From assembly GCA_035559995.1 (NCBI GenBank), contig DATMAM010000040.1:62001-126000 (forward strand): 64,000 nt of DNA, in the 5' to 3' direction. Source of the DNA: DATMAM01 sp035559995 (GTDB lineage Bacteria > Desulfobacterota > Binatia > UBA9968). Position numbers and translations under genes: made by a program. The notes under the pieces were generated by a model that was given only the letters and a program-made list of their open reading frames with translations, made no database searches and had not been told where the DNA came from. Of the stretch, positions 42,637-51,607 are shown piece by piece (position 1 is the first letter of the stretch; every line of letters begins with the position of its first letter).

Positions 42637-44343
42637 CTAAGGGGCGGTTGCGGTTTCCGGCTTCGCAAGGAGCCGGCGAAGAACGATGGATGCCGACTTA
42701 AGTACAAGAAGCGCCGCGAGCGCAAAGAGGACCGTCGCGCCCAATCCGTTGATGAGCGAGCTGTCGACCCTGAGCTCGCCATGTAGCGCCTTGTCGAAGA
42801 AAGGCCCGATCCAGAGCGCAAGCGACCACAACGTCATGCACAACATGAAAGCCGTCGGCAGCAACGTCATCATGAAAACCCGCCCTCTCTCGCGCGCGAT
42901 CCACACCGTGACGGCCAATAGCGTGAGCGCCGCCAGAAGCTGGTTGCTGGTGCCGAATAGCGACCAGACCAGCGCCCAGGTCGGCACCGGTTTGCCGCCG
43001 CCGAGCTGGACGGTCGACGGGACGAGGAGCACATAAGCCAGGGGTATGGCGAGCGTGCCCAGGGTGGCGCCGTAGCGGCCGAGCGCCCCGCGCCAACCCA
43101 GCAGCTCCTGCAGCAGGTATCGGCCCAGGCGCGTGGCGACGTCCAGCGTGTCGTAGATGAAGGTGGTAAACGCCAGCAGCGCAAACGAGCGCGCGACCTC
43201 GACATTGACGCCGAAGACACTGATGAAGAGCGCGACCCCATTGGCGAAGATGCGGTCGGGCTGCGCCTTCACGCCCGGGTCTCCCGAGCCGAGCAACATC
43301 ACCGTGCTGAGCGAGATGACGGCGACCAAGCCCTCGAGCAACATCGCCCCGTAGCCGATGCGCCGGCAATCGGATTCCCTTTCGATCTGCTTCGATGTCG
43401 TCCCCGAGCTCACGATGCCGTGAAAGCCCGAACAGGCGCCGCACGCGATCGTCACGAAAAGAAGCGGAAACAGAGGAAGACCCGCCGGGCTTACCCAGGA
43501 AACGAAAATCGGATACCGAGCGGAAAAGCCGCCGAAGAGAATGCCCAGCAGGCTGAAAACCAAAAATCCGTAGAGAAAAAATCCGCCCAGATAACCGCGC
43601 GGCTGCAACAGAAGCCAAACCGGCAGCACCGACGCGACGAAGCAGTACGTCAAAATGATGAGATTCCAAATCGCGCGCGGCTCCAACCCGCCGATCGCCG
43701 GGATGACCAGCGGCAGGGAATCCCCGAGCCAGATGACAACGCCGACGAGCGGAACAAAGATCAGAGTCGCCAGCCACAGCGGCATGCGCAAGCGGTGCAG
43801 GCAGAAGCCCATGACCAAAGCGATGCAAAGATAAATCGTCGATGAGCTGGCGACTCCGGCGCCATGCTCGGGCTCGACAAACGAGCCGCTCGTGAGATCC
43901 GTGAAGGCGACGATGACGTAGACCAGTGACAGCCAGATGAAAGCGATGAACGCCAAAAAAGCGCGTTCGCCCATGTAGGCGCGCACGATCTCGGCGACCG
44001 ATTGCGCCCGGTGCCGCACCGATCCGATCAAACTGCTGAAGTCGTGCACGGCGCCGATAAAGACGGCGCCGACGAGGATCCACACGAGCGCGGGACCCCA
44101 ACCGAACCACAGCCCGGCAAGGATCGGCCCGACGATCGGGCCGGCGGCGGTGATCGCCGAGAAATGCTGGCCGAAAAGAAACCGCGCCTTTGCCGGCACG
44201 TAGTCGACGCCGTCGTTGATCAGGCAAGCCGGCGTCGGATTACGATCGTTCAGCCCGAACGGGCGCGCAACCAGGCGGCCGTAGGCGAAATAGCTCGCGA
44301 CGAGAATCGCCAAAACGCCGCTCGCGAGCAGAACGAGACTCAC
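42637..44343 (-). CDS. cstA: Carbon starvation protein CstA family transporter
   Basis: A 568-residue polytopic membrane protein. It shows the CstA landmarks: NPTPACLINDGVDYVPA, FGQHFSAITAAGPIVGPILA, GAVHDFSSLIGSVRHRAQS and SGTTSKQIERESDCRRIGYG. Members take up pyruvate or peptides when carbon is scarce. It is shorter than E. coli CstA, like many CstA proteins outside enterobacteria. No btsSR-type regulator or YbdD-like partner is adjacent. The next gene downstream is 13 bases from its ATG-side neighbour on the same strand only by chance of layout; co-transcription with the methyltransferase (upstream on this strand) is possible. Confidence 0.93.
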   Translation of the reverse strand: MSLVLLASGVLAILVASYFAYGRLVARPFGLNDRNPTPACLINDGVDYVPAKARFLFGQHFSAITAAGPIVGPILAGLWFGWGPALVWILVGAVFIGAVHDFSSLIGSVRHRAQSVAEIVRAYMGERAFLAFIAFIWLSLVYVIVAFTDLTSGSFVEPEHGAGVASSSTIYLCIALVMGFCLHRLRMPLWLATLIFVPLVGVVIWLGDSLPLVIPAIGGLEPRAIWNLIILTYCFVASVLPVWLLLQPRGYLGGFFLYGFLVFSLLGILFGGFSARYPIFVSWVSPAGLPLFPLLFVTIACGACSGFHGIVSSGTTSKQIERESDCRRIGYGAMLLEGLVAVISLSTVMLLGSGDPGVKAQPDRIFANGVALFISVFGVNVEVARSFALLAFTTFIYDTLDVATRLGRYLLQELLGWRGALGRYGATLGTLAIPLAYVLLVPSTVQLGGGKPVPTWALVWSLFGTSNQLLAALTLLAVTVWIARERGRVFMMTLLPTAFMLCMTLWSLALWIGPFFDKALHGELRVDSSLINGLGATVLFALAALLVLKSASIVLRRLLAKPETATAP

Positions 44344-44356
44344 GCCGATTCACCCA

Positions 44357-44974
44357 TCACTTGCGGGCGGGAATCCGCCACAGATAAAGCGTATGATCCC
44401 AGCCCGACGAGTCTTTGATCTTTTCGGTGCGATCGGGCTTCCAGTCCCCCATATCGAAATCATGCGAGACAATTCTCGAGCCCGGCTTGAGCTGGCGCAA
44501 AAGCGTCGGCCTGAGTTTCAGGTTGACGTCCGGCAACAGATACATCGTGACCACCGACGCCGGGCTCACGTCTACGGTCAAGATGTCCTGCTGGCGAATC
44601 TCGACCAGGTGGCCGACCCCGGCCTTTTCAATGTTTTCATGCGATTCCTTGATTCTCTCCGGATCGATTTCAAACCCCACCGCCTTGACGCCGTACTTTT
44701 TTGCCGCGGTGACGACGATTCTCCCGTCGCCCGAGCCCAGATCGTAGACGACGTCTCCCTTCTTCACCTCCGCCATCTCCAGCATTCTTTCGACAACGTC
44801 CTGCGGCGTGGGCACATACGGCACGATCCGTTTCGACTGAAGATCGTCTTGCGCCCACGCGATTCCGAGCCGCTCGTTTGACCGGTAAAGCTCCGCCGCG
44901 CCGTGCGCGAGCGCCAGCCATGCCCCGCCGATGGCCGCCAACCAGATCGCCGCACCGCTTCGCCTCGTCTGCAT
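44357..44974 (-). CDS. SAM-dependent methyltransferase with N-terminal membrane anchor or signal
   Basis: A 205-residue class I methyltransferase. VVYDLGSGDGRIVVTAAKK is motif I, GFEIDPERIKESHENI motif II and VVTMYLLPDVNLKLRPTLL the later core. The N terminus (GAAIWLAAIGGAWLALAHGAA) is hydrophobic, so the enzyme is anchored in or exported across the inner membrane, unusual for a SAM enzyme. The ATG at 44974 has GGGAG upstream; a longer frame to 45124 lacks support. Substrate unknown. It lies 13 bases from cstA on the same strand. Confidence 0.82.
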   Translation of the reverse strand: MQTRRSGAAIWLAAIGGAWLALAHGAAELYRSNERLGIAWAQDDLQSKRIVPYVPTPQDVVERMLEMAEVKKGDVVYDLGSGDGRIVVTAAKKYGVKAVGFEIDPERIKESHENIEKAGVGHLVEIRQQDILTVDVSPASVVTMYLLPDVNLKLRPTLLRQLKPGSRIVSHDFDMGDWKPDRTEKIKDSSGWDHTLYLWRIPARK

Positions 44975-45005
44975 GATCGCTCCCGTCCGTTTTTTTCTCT
45001 TCACT

Positions 45006-45308
45006 CTAGCCAATCTTCTGCCACAGCTTTCCCAGCCAGCCGGCTTCGTCTTTCTTGGCGACCTGCTCGACCTCGCCGGGATCAAACCAGATCCCGCCGC
45101 AGCCGGTGCACTGATCGACGACAACCTTGGTAAAGCTTCGCTCCTTCAACGGCTCGCCGCACTTCGGACAGCGCATGTACCACGGTTTCCCTTCCGCTTC
45201 CTTGTCCGTGGCCTGCTTGGCTTTCAGTTTCGCGATCAGCTCCTTTTCCTTTTTGACAAAATACTCGTCCTCGAGAGCCTTTTTTCTCTCATCCCACTTG
45301 TTTGCCAT
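45006..45308 (-). CDS. Zinc-ribbon protein (TFIIB-type zinc finger)
   Basis: A 100-residue protein. A charged helical N half (KWDERKKALEDEYFVKKEKE) precedes a zinc ribbon with MRCPKCGEPLKE and DQCTGCGGIWFDPGEVEQV, four cysteines in two CxxC knuckles. Small proteins of this family are common in proteobacteria; their function is unknown. The ATG at 45308 follows GAGG. A terminator-like hairpin lies in the leader, 17 bases before the start codon. Confidence 0.82.
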   Translation of the reverse strand: MANKWDERKKALEDEYFVKKEKELIAKLKAKQATDKEAEGKPWYMRCPKCGEPLKERSFTKVVVDQCTGCGGIWFDPGEVEQVAKKDEAGWLGKLWQKIG

Positions 45309-45324
45309 CAGGCTTGACCTCGGG

Positions 45325-45374
45325 AAAAAAATCGGCGGAAAATAAGTTTGCCTTTTTGTAACTTTTTTCCGCCG
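45325..45374 (-). terminator. Terminator-like hairpin in the leader of the zinc-ribbon gene
   Basis: CGGCGGAAAA (45374-45365 on the minus strand) pairs perfectly with TTTTCCGCCG (45342-45333), followed by A and seven Ts (to 45325). It reads as a rho-independent terminator on the minus strand directly before the gene, so it may be an attenuator. No minus-strand gene lies upstream. Confidence 0.5.
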
Positions 45375-45516
45375 CCAATGCAACGAAGGTCCCACGCGCG
45401 CGGGCGTTCCGGGACTTGCGGCGCACACAAACGAAGCTGCGCCCGGCCCGGATGGGCTGGCAAAAATAGGCGCGCCGTTATATGAGAGCTTTTACTCGTG
45501 CCTTTCAGGAGGCGCC

Positions 45517-46428
45517 ATGAGCCAAGTCGGATTTTGTTTCGTCAACCCCGCGCCGGAAATCGATCCTTGCTACCTCGCCAACTTCGCGCGCCGCGCCGAG
45601 GAGCTTGGCGCGCACTCTCTCTGGGTTCTCGACCGGATCGCCTACGACAACCTCGAACCGCTCACGGCGCTTGCGGCTGCGGCGGCCGTGACAAAAACCG
45701 TCCGGCTCGGAACCTCGGTTCTGCTCGCCGCCACGCGCCAGCCGGCGATTCTCGCAAAGACCGCGGCGACGCTGGATTTTCTTTCCGGCGGCCGGCTCAT
45801 CCTCGGTATCGGCGTGGGGAGCAGGGAAGCGGATTTTCTTGCGGCCGGCGTTCCCTTCGAGCACCGGGGCTCCCGCGCGGAGGAAACGGTTCTACTCCTA
45901 AAAAAGCTCTGGACGGGAGCGCCGGTCTCGCATACGGGAAAATTTTTTAGCCTGAAGGAGGCGACGGTCGGCCCCCGGCCGATCCAGTCGCCGCACCCGC
46001 CGATTTGGATGGGCGGCGGCGGGACTCGCGCCGCGCTCAGGCGTATCGCCCGTCTGGCAGACGGGTTTATCTGCGGCAGCTCCGGCGTGCCCAACTTCGG
46101 CGCCATCTGGTCCGAGATCGCCGCCCTGGCCGAACAGAGCGGCCGTAGTCCGGCGGCGATCGAAAAGGCGGGGCTCACGTTCATGGCGCTCGACGACGAC
46201 CGAGCGCGCGCCGCCGAAGTCCTCGCCGGCTATCTCAGGCGCTACTACGGTGCCGTAAGGGGCGATGTCGAAAAGACCTATCTGGTGGGCTCGCCCGAAC
46301 AGTGCGCGGACAAGATCAACGGCTTTTTTCAGTCGGGCCTGAGCACGCTCATTATCGGCGTGGCCGCGCCGGATCTCAAACAGTTCGATCTTTTTGAAAA
46401 AAGAGCGCTGCCGCGCCTTGCGCTCTAG
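45517..46428 (+). CDS. LLM-class flavin-dependent oxidoreductase
   Basis: A 303-residue luciferase-like TIM-barrel enzyme. ARRAEELGAHSLWVLDRI, TKTVRLGTSVLLAATRQPAI, LDFLSGGRLILGIGVG and the C-terminal YLVGSPEQCADKINGFFQSGLSTLIIG are typical for F420- or FMN-dependent members. CAGGAGG precedes the ATG at good spacing. It is a single plus-strand gene facing leuD, with ten bases between the stops. Substrate unknown; relatives act on coenzyme F420, alkanesulfonates or aldehydes. Confidence 0.9.
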   Translation: MSQVGFCFVNPAPEIDPCYLANFARRAEELGAHSLWVLDRIAYDNLEPLTALAAAAAVTKTVRLGTSVLLAATRQPAILAKTAATLDFLSGGRLILGIGVGSREADFLAAGVPFEHRGSRAEETVLLLKKLWTGAPVSHTGKFFSLKEATVGPRPIQSPHPPIWMGGGGTRAALRRIARLADGFICGSSGVPNFGAIWSEIAALAEQSGRSPAAIEKAGLTFMALDDDRARAAEVLAGYLRRYYGAVRGDVEKTYLVGSPEQCADKINGFFQSGLSTLIIGVAAPDLKQFDLFEKRALPRLAL

Positions 46429-46438
46429 GCTCTCGCCG

Positions 46439-47053
46439 CTAGCTTCTGAACCCGCCGATGTAGGGCAAGCGCTCCGCCACTCGGCGAATCTTGTCCATGT
46501 TGGCGAGCAACATGGAAGTTGAATCCCAGGTGCCCTGAAGGAGGGCCTGGCGGTGGCTTTCGGGAATCTCGCACCCGACTTCCCGCCCGTTCCAAGAAAG
46601 CGTCTTTTTCTCGAGATCCAACCGATAGACAATCTCGGGCTGTGCCTCCGCGGTCCGCTGTAGCTCCTCCATGACGCTTTGCGCCACCGTCACGATCGGC
46701 ATTCCCATCATCACGCAGTTGCCCGCGAAGATCGCCGCGAACGATTCCCCGACGACGGCGCGAATCCCGAATCGGTAAAGAGCCTGCGGCGCGTGCTCGC
46801 GCGACGACCCGCAGCCGAAATTCTTGTTGACGAACAAAAGCGAGGCGTCGCGGTAGCGCGGATCATTGAAGGGATGTTTCTTGGGCTTTCCCGAAGCGTC
46901 GAAGCGCTCGTCATAAAACGGATACTCGCCCATGCGCGAAAACGTGATCTCCTTCATATAGCGCGCCGGGATGATCCTGTCGGTATCGATATCGTCGCCG
47001 CGCACGGCCACCGCCTTTCCCGCGACGCGGATGATTTGACTCCCCGTTCCCAT
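46439..47053 (-). CDS. leuD: 3-isopropylmalate dehydratase small subunit
   Basis: A 204-residue swivelling domain of the leucine-pathway isomerase. DDIDTDRIIPARYMK and FGCGSSREHAPQALYRFGI are the diagnostic motifs. It works with LeuC, encoded 143 bases upstream, to convert 2- to 3-isopropylmalate. The ATG is the first of the conserved frame. It is the last leucine gene of the minus-strand run. Confidence 0.96.
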   Translation of the reverse strand: MGTGSQIIRVAGKAVAVRGDDIDTDRIIPARYMKEITFSRMGEYPFYDERFDASGKPKKHPFNDPRYRDASLLFVNKNFGCGSSREHAPQALYRFGIRAVVGESFAAIFAGNCVMMGMPIVTVAQSVMEELQRTAEAQPEIVYRLDLEKKTLSWNGREVGCEIPESHRQALLQGTWDSTSMLLANMDKIRRVAERLPYIGGFRS

Positions 47054-47196
47054 CTTAACCTCTCTGTCGCTGCTGTTCTTGGTTGCGCTCTGCGCCCGCC
47101 GGTCGGGCGCGCCGAATCACGGGCGGACCGCCCAGGCTATTGCGCGAGGGCTCGGCTCCGCCCTGGGGCGTCCGGATTCGTTCCCTCCCCGATTGC

Positions 47197-48603
47197 TCAC
47201 AAGTACTCGCGCACATCGGCGACCGCGCCCTCGATTGCCGCCGCCGCCACCATCGCCGGGCTCATCAGGATCGTGCGCCCGCCCGGGCTTCCCTGGCGGC
47301 CGATGAAGTTTCGGTTGGACGAGGAGGCGCAGACCTCCCTCCCTTTGAGCTGATCCGGATTCATCCCGAGACACATCGAGCAGCCGGCTGCGCGCCACTG
47401 AAAACCGGCCTCGCGAAAGATTCGATCCAAGCCTTCCTTTTCCGCGAGCGCCTTGACTTCCTGCGAGCCCGGAACCACGAGCGCGCGCACGCGCGGGTGA
47501 ACCTTGCGCCCCTGAACGATCCTTGCCGCCTCGCGCAAATCGGAAAGTCGAGAATTCGTGCACGACCCGATAAACGCGACATCGATCGGCGTTCCCAGGA
47601 TCGGCGCGCCGGGCTTAAGCGCCATGTGCTCGTAGGCGCGGCGCGCTCCGGCCGGGTCCGGCAGACCCTCGGGATCGGGAAGCTTCTCGGTGATACCGAG
47701 CGCCTGCCCCGGATTGATGCCCCAGGTTACGGTCGGCTCGATGGTCGCCCCATCGATGTCGACGACGTCGTCATAGCGCGCGTCGGCGTCGGAGGCGACC
47801 GATTTCCAGTAGGCGACGGCGCGCTCGAAGCCTTCGCCCTTCGGGACAAAAGGCCGGCCGCGCAAATACGCAAAAGTCGTGGCATCCGGATTCACATAGC
47901 CGACCAGGGCTCCACCCTCGATGCTCATGTTGCAGACGGTCATCCGCCCTTCCATCGACATCTCGTCCATGACGGGTCCGCCGTACTCGTACGCGTAGCC
48001 TTTGCCGCCTCCCACGCCCAGTCTGCGGATGATCGCCAAGATGACATCCTTGGGGTAGACACCGACGGCGAGCTTTCCAGTCACGTTGATCCGACGCACC
48101 TTGAGCTTGTCCATCGCGAGCGTTTGGGTGGCCAGCACGTCGCGGATCTGCGTCGTGCCGATGCCGAAAGCCAGCGTTCCAAAAGCCCCGTGAGTGCTCG
48201 TATGGCTGTCGCCGCACGCCAGGGTCATTCCCGGCTGCGTGAGGCCGAGCTGCGGGCCGATCACGTGCACGATCCCCTGCCGGTCGCTGTCCAGGCCGTA
48301 AAATTCGAGGCCGAACTCCCTCGCGTTCGCTTCCAGCGCGGCCATCATCTGCTCCGCTTCCGCGTCCAGGAACGGACGCGTGCGCAGATCGGTCGGCACG
48401 ATATGATCGGCGGTCGCGAAAGTCCTCTCCGGAAAGGCGACCTGCAGTCCCTTCTCGCGCAGCATCTCGAAAGCCTGCGGGCTCGTCACTTCGTGCACGA
48501 GATGAAGGCCGATAAACAGCTGGGTCTGGCCGGTCGGCAGTCGATCGACCACGTGGGCGTCCCAAATTTTTTCGTAAAGCGTGCGACCGGAACGATCTGC
48601 CAT
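47197..48603 (-). CDS. leuC: 3-isopropylmalate dehydratase large subunit
   Basis: A 468-residue aconitase-superfamily enzyme with a [4Fe-4S] cluster bound by the cysteine in FIGSCTNSRLSDLREAA and the CxxC of AGCSMCLGMNPD. LTLACGDSHTSTHGAFGTL-like sequence (here GMTLACGDSHTSTHGAFG) and SSSNRNFIGRQG complete the site. The ATG at 48603 has AAAGGAG upstream. It sits between truA and leuD on the same strand. Confidence 0.97.
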   Translation of the reverse strand: MADRSGRTLYEKIWDAHVVDRLPTGQTQLFIGLHLVHEVTSPQAFEMLREKGLQVAFPERTFATADHIVPTDLRTRPFLDAEAEQMMAALEANAREFGLEFYGLDSDRQGIVHVIGPQLGLTQPGMTLACGDSHTSTHGAFGTLAFGIGTTQIRDVLATQTLAMDKLKVRRINVTGKLAVGVYPKDVILAIIRRLGVGGGKGYAYEYGGPVMDEMSMEGRMTVCNMSIEGGALVGYVNPDATTFAYLRGRPFVPKGEGFERAVAYWKSVASDADARYDDVVDIDGATIEPTVTWGINPGQALGITEKLPDPEGLPDPAGARRAYEHMALKPGAPILGTPIDVAFIGSCTNSRLSDLREAARIVQGRKVHPRVRALVVPGSQEVKALAEKEGLDRIFREAGFQWRAAGCSMCLGMNPDQLKGREVCASSSNRNFIGRQGSPGGRTILMSPAMVAAAAIEGAVADVREYL

Positions 48604-48670
48604 CGTCGATTTCTCCTTTGTCAACGAATGATATCTTTTGGTTGTGGGCGCGGCAAGCGCCAAGCCGCGG

Positions 48671-49438
48671 CTACGGCCCTGAACCGCGCAGGCCCGACCC
48701 GTCCGTCTCGTATTTCACCTCGACGAGAAAAAGCCCGCGGGCCGGCGCCGTCGGGCCCGCGCGCGACCGATCGCGCAACTTGAGAATGTCAGAAAAGCCC
48801 GCAACCGAAAGCTCGCCCCGGCCCACCAGAACCAGCGTTCCGACGATGTTGCGCACCATGTGACGCAAAAACGCGCTCGCCTCGATTTCATAGACGATGA
48901 AATCGCGCTCCCGGCGGACCGAACTCGCGCACACTTTTCTTACGGCGTGACTGGCGTCGCAACCGGCCGCCCGAAACGAAGAAAAATCGTGCTCGCCGAT
49001 GATCGCCCGCGCCGCTTCCGCCATCGCCGTCCAGTCGAGCGCCTGGTGCACGTGCCACGAGTAGCGGGCGTAAAAAGCGGACGGCCAGGGGCAGTTCCAG
49101 ATCCGATACTGGTAAACCCGGCTCAGCGCGTCGCGGCGCGCGTCGAACGTGCCCGAAGCGGCCTCCGCCGCCTTCACGACGATCGCCGGACGGAGCAGCG
49201 CGTTCAGCCCTTTTTGCAGCCGTTTCAGGTCGACCGGCTTGGCGCACTCAAAGTGCGCGGTCTGGCCGAGCGCATGCACGCCGGCGTCCGTTCGCCCGGC
49301 GCCGCAAACGCGCACGGGTGCGCCCAGGATCTGCGCGAGCGCGCGCTCGACCGCTTCCTGGACCGTCGCCCGGTCGGGTTGGATCTGCCAGCCATAATAG
49401 TCCGTGCCGTCGTACTCTAGCGTGAGCTTGACGTTCAT
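48671..49438 (-). CDS. truA: tRNA pseudouridine(38-40) synthase
   Basis: A 255-residue enzyme making pseudouridine in the anticodon arm of tRNAs. LTLEYDGTDYYGWQIQP opens the domain and the catalytic aspartate is D51 in GAGRTDAGVHALGQ. RVYQYRIWN and FLRHMVRNIVGTLV follow as in the family. It lies between asd and leuC in the conserved amino-acid cluster, as in Geobacter-type genomes. Confidence 0.96.
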   Translation of the reverse strand: MNVKLTLEYDGTDYYGWQIQPDRATVQEAVERALAQILGAPVRVCGAGRTDAGVHALGQTAHFECAKPVDLKRLQKGLNALLRPAIVVKAAEAASGTFDARRDALSRVYQYRIWNCPWPSAFYARYSWHVHQALDWTAMAEAARAIIGEHDFSSFRAAGCDASHAVRKVCASSVRRERDFIVYEIEASAFLRHMVRNIVGTLVLVGRGELSVAGFSDILKLRDRSRAGPTAPARGLFLVEVKYETDGSGLRGSGP

Positions 49439-49490
49439 AAACGATCAAGCGCGCGCAGCGTCACGGCCGCGCCGCGCTCACGGTCAGTCC

Positions 49491-50513
49491 TCAGAGGTAG
49501 TCGCGAACGAGAATCTCGGCGATCTGGACGGCGTTTAGAGCGGCCCCCTTGCGCAGGTTGTCGGCCACGACCCACAGATTGATGCCGTTCGGGATCGATT
49601 CGTCCTCGCGAATCCTGCCGACGTAGGTGGCCTCTTTTCCGACCGCGTCGATCGCCGTCGGGTAAACGTTGTGCGCGGGATCGTCACACACGAGCACGCC
49701 GGGAGCCTCGCGCAAGAGCGCGCGGACTTCGGCCGCGGTCAGCTTCTTTTCGGTCTCCACATTGATCGACTCCGAGTGGCCGCAGAACACGGGCACTCGC
49801 ACCGTTGTCGCGGTGATCCCGAGGTTGGGCTCGTTTAGGATTTTGCGCGTCTCGTGCACCATTTTCATTTCTTCGCGCGTGTAGCCGTTTTCCAGGAACG
49901 CGTCGATGTGCGGGATGCAGTTAAACGCGATCTGGTGAGGAAATTTCTGTCGCGGGAGGTCGCGGCCGTTGAAGATCGCAATCGTTTGCTCGCTCAGCTC
50001 CTCCATCGCCATGCGGCCGGCTCCGGAAACCGACTGATAGGTGGAAACGACGACCCGGCGAATGCGCGCGGCGTCGTGGATCGGCTTTAGCGCAACGACC
50101 ATCTGGATCGTGGAACAGTTGGGATTGGCGATGATGCCGCGCGCGCGGTAACGGCCGATCTCGCCGGCGTTGACCTCCGGCACCACGAGCGGCACGTCGG
50201 CGTCCAGGCGAAACTGCGGGCTGTTGTCGATGACGATCGCGCCGGCCGCAACCGCCTGCGGCACGTATTTTTCGCTCACCGATCGGCCGGCGGAAAACAG
50301 CGCGATGTCGATGCCCTCAAAAGAGCCCTCCCTCAGCACCTCGACGCGCAGCCTTTCCGAGCGAAACTCGAGAAACTGTCCCGCGGAGCGCTCGGAAGCC
50401 AACAGCCTGAGCTCGCCGACCGGAAAAAGCCTCTCCTCCAAGACCTCGCGCATCTGCTCCCCCACCGCGCCGGTCGCGCCGACGATCGCCACCGAATAAC
50501 TTTCTTTCGCCAT
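49491..50513 (-). CDS. asd: Aspartate-semialdehyde dehydrogenase
   Basis: A 340-residue enzyme reducing aspartyl phosphate to the semialdehyde that feeds lysine, threonine and methionine synthesis. VAIVGATGAVGEQMREVLEE binds NADP. The acyl-enzyme cysteine is C133 in IANPNCSTIQMV, with the histidine in VFCGHSESINVE. It lies eight bases from leuB, probably in the same transcript. Confidence 0.96.
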   Translation of the reverse strand: MAKESYSVAIVGATGAVGEQMREVLEERLFPVGELRLLASERSAGQFLEFRSERLRVEVLREGSFEGIDIALFSAGRSVSEKYVPQAVAAGAIVIDNSPQFRLDADVPLVVPEVNAGEIGRYRARGIIANPNCSTIQMVVALKPIHDAARIRRVVVSTYQSVSGAGRMAMEELSEQTIAIFNGRDLPRQKFPHQIAFNCIPHIDAFLENGYTREEMKMVHETRKILNEPNLGITATTVRVPVFCGHSESINVETEKKLTAAEVRALLREAPGVLVCDDPAHNVYPTAIDAVGKEATYVGRIREDESIPNGINLWVVADNLRKGAALNAVQIAEILVRDYL

Positions 50514-50521
50514 CTTGCCTG

Positions 50522-51607
50522 CTATTTCGACTCGATGTTTTCGCGCACCAGCCGGCCCATCTCGCGGCAGCCGACGAGCGTGCCGCCGCCGCTATGAATA
50601 TCCGGCGTGCGATAGCCGTCGTTGAGAACCTTCTCAACCGCGCCTTCGATCAGCGCGGCCGCCTCAGGCTGCGCCAGAGAATGGCGCAACATCATGGCCA
50701 CCGTGAGGATACTCGCCAGCGGATTGGCGGCATCCTTGCCGACCAGATCGGGCGCGCTGCCGTGCACCGGCTCGTACATGCCGACTCTGCCGCCGAGGCT
50801 GGCCGAGGGCAGCATGCCGATGGACCCTGTCAGCATCGCCGCCTCGTCGCTTAAAATATCGCCGAACATGTTGGTCGTAAGGATCACGTCGAATTGCTTG
50901 GGCTCGCGGATGAGCTGCATCGCGCAATTGTCGACCAGCATGTGCTCGAGGCGAACGTCCCGAAAGCCCTCGCGCTCGTGGACCCGCGTGACGACTTTGC
51001 GCCAAAGCTCGCTCGCCTCGAGAACGTTGGCTTTGTCCACCGACGTGACTTTCCCGCGCCGTCGGCGCGCGGCTTCAAAGGCGACGCGCGCGATGCGCTC
51101 GATCTCCGGCGTCGTGTAGACTTCCGTATTCACTCCGCGCTCGGTCCCATCGGGGAGCGCGGTCACTCCCTTGGGCTCCCCGAAGTAGATCCCTCCCGTG
51201 AGCTCCCGCACCACGAGCAGATCCGTGCCCTCGACCACCTCGCGTCTCAAAGTCGAAGCCGAGGCCAACGCGCTAAAAAGCTTGACCGGCCGCAGATTCG
51301 CAAACAGCCCCAGTTCCTGGCGCAGCGCAAGCAAAGCGCGCTCGGGCCGAACCGAATAGTCGAGCGCGTCCCACTTGGGCCCGCCCATCGCTCCGAGAAG
51401 AACCGCGTCGCTCCTTTTCGCCAGCTCCAGGACGCTTTCGGTGAGCGGCTTTCCGTACGCGTCGATGGCGGCGCCGCCGACCAGCCCCTCTTCGAGCTTC
51501 ACTTGAAACCCGCAAATCCCGGCGACGTGCTCCAGCGTGGCCGTCGCTTCCCGCGTGACCTCGGGCCCGATGCCGTCGCCGGCGAGCACGGCAACCGTGT
51601 AGCTCAC
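50522..51607 (-). CDS. leuB: 3-isopropylmalate dehydrogenase
   Basis: A 361-residue NAD-dependent decarboxylating dehydrogenase. VAVLAGDGIGPEVTREA starts the fold, RPERALLALRQELGLFANLRP binds substrate, VRELTGGIYFGEPKG and DNCAMQLIREPKQFDVI hold catalytic residues, and EPVHGSAPDLVGKDAANP binds NAD. The start is GTG 51607 after GGAGGG, overlapping the leuA stop (GTGA). It produces 2-oxo-isocaproate for leucine. Confidence 0.97.
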   Translation of the reverse strand: MSYTVAVLAGDGIGPEVTREATATLEHVAGICGFQVKLEEGLVGGAAIDAYGKPLTESVLELAKRSDAVLLGAMGGPKWDALDYSVRPERALLALRQELGLFANLRPVKLFSALASASTLRREVVEGTDLLVVRELTGGIYFGEPKGVTALPDGTERGVNTEVYTTPEIERIARVAFEAARRRRGKVTSVDKANVLEASELWRKVVTRVHEREGFRDVRLEHMLVDNCAMQLIREPKQFDVILTTNMFGDILSDEAAMLTGSIGMLPSASLGGRVGMYEPVHGSAPDLVGKDAANPLASILTVAMMLRHSLAQPEAAALIEGAVEKVLNDGYRTPDIHSGGGTLVGCREMGRLVRENIESK

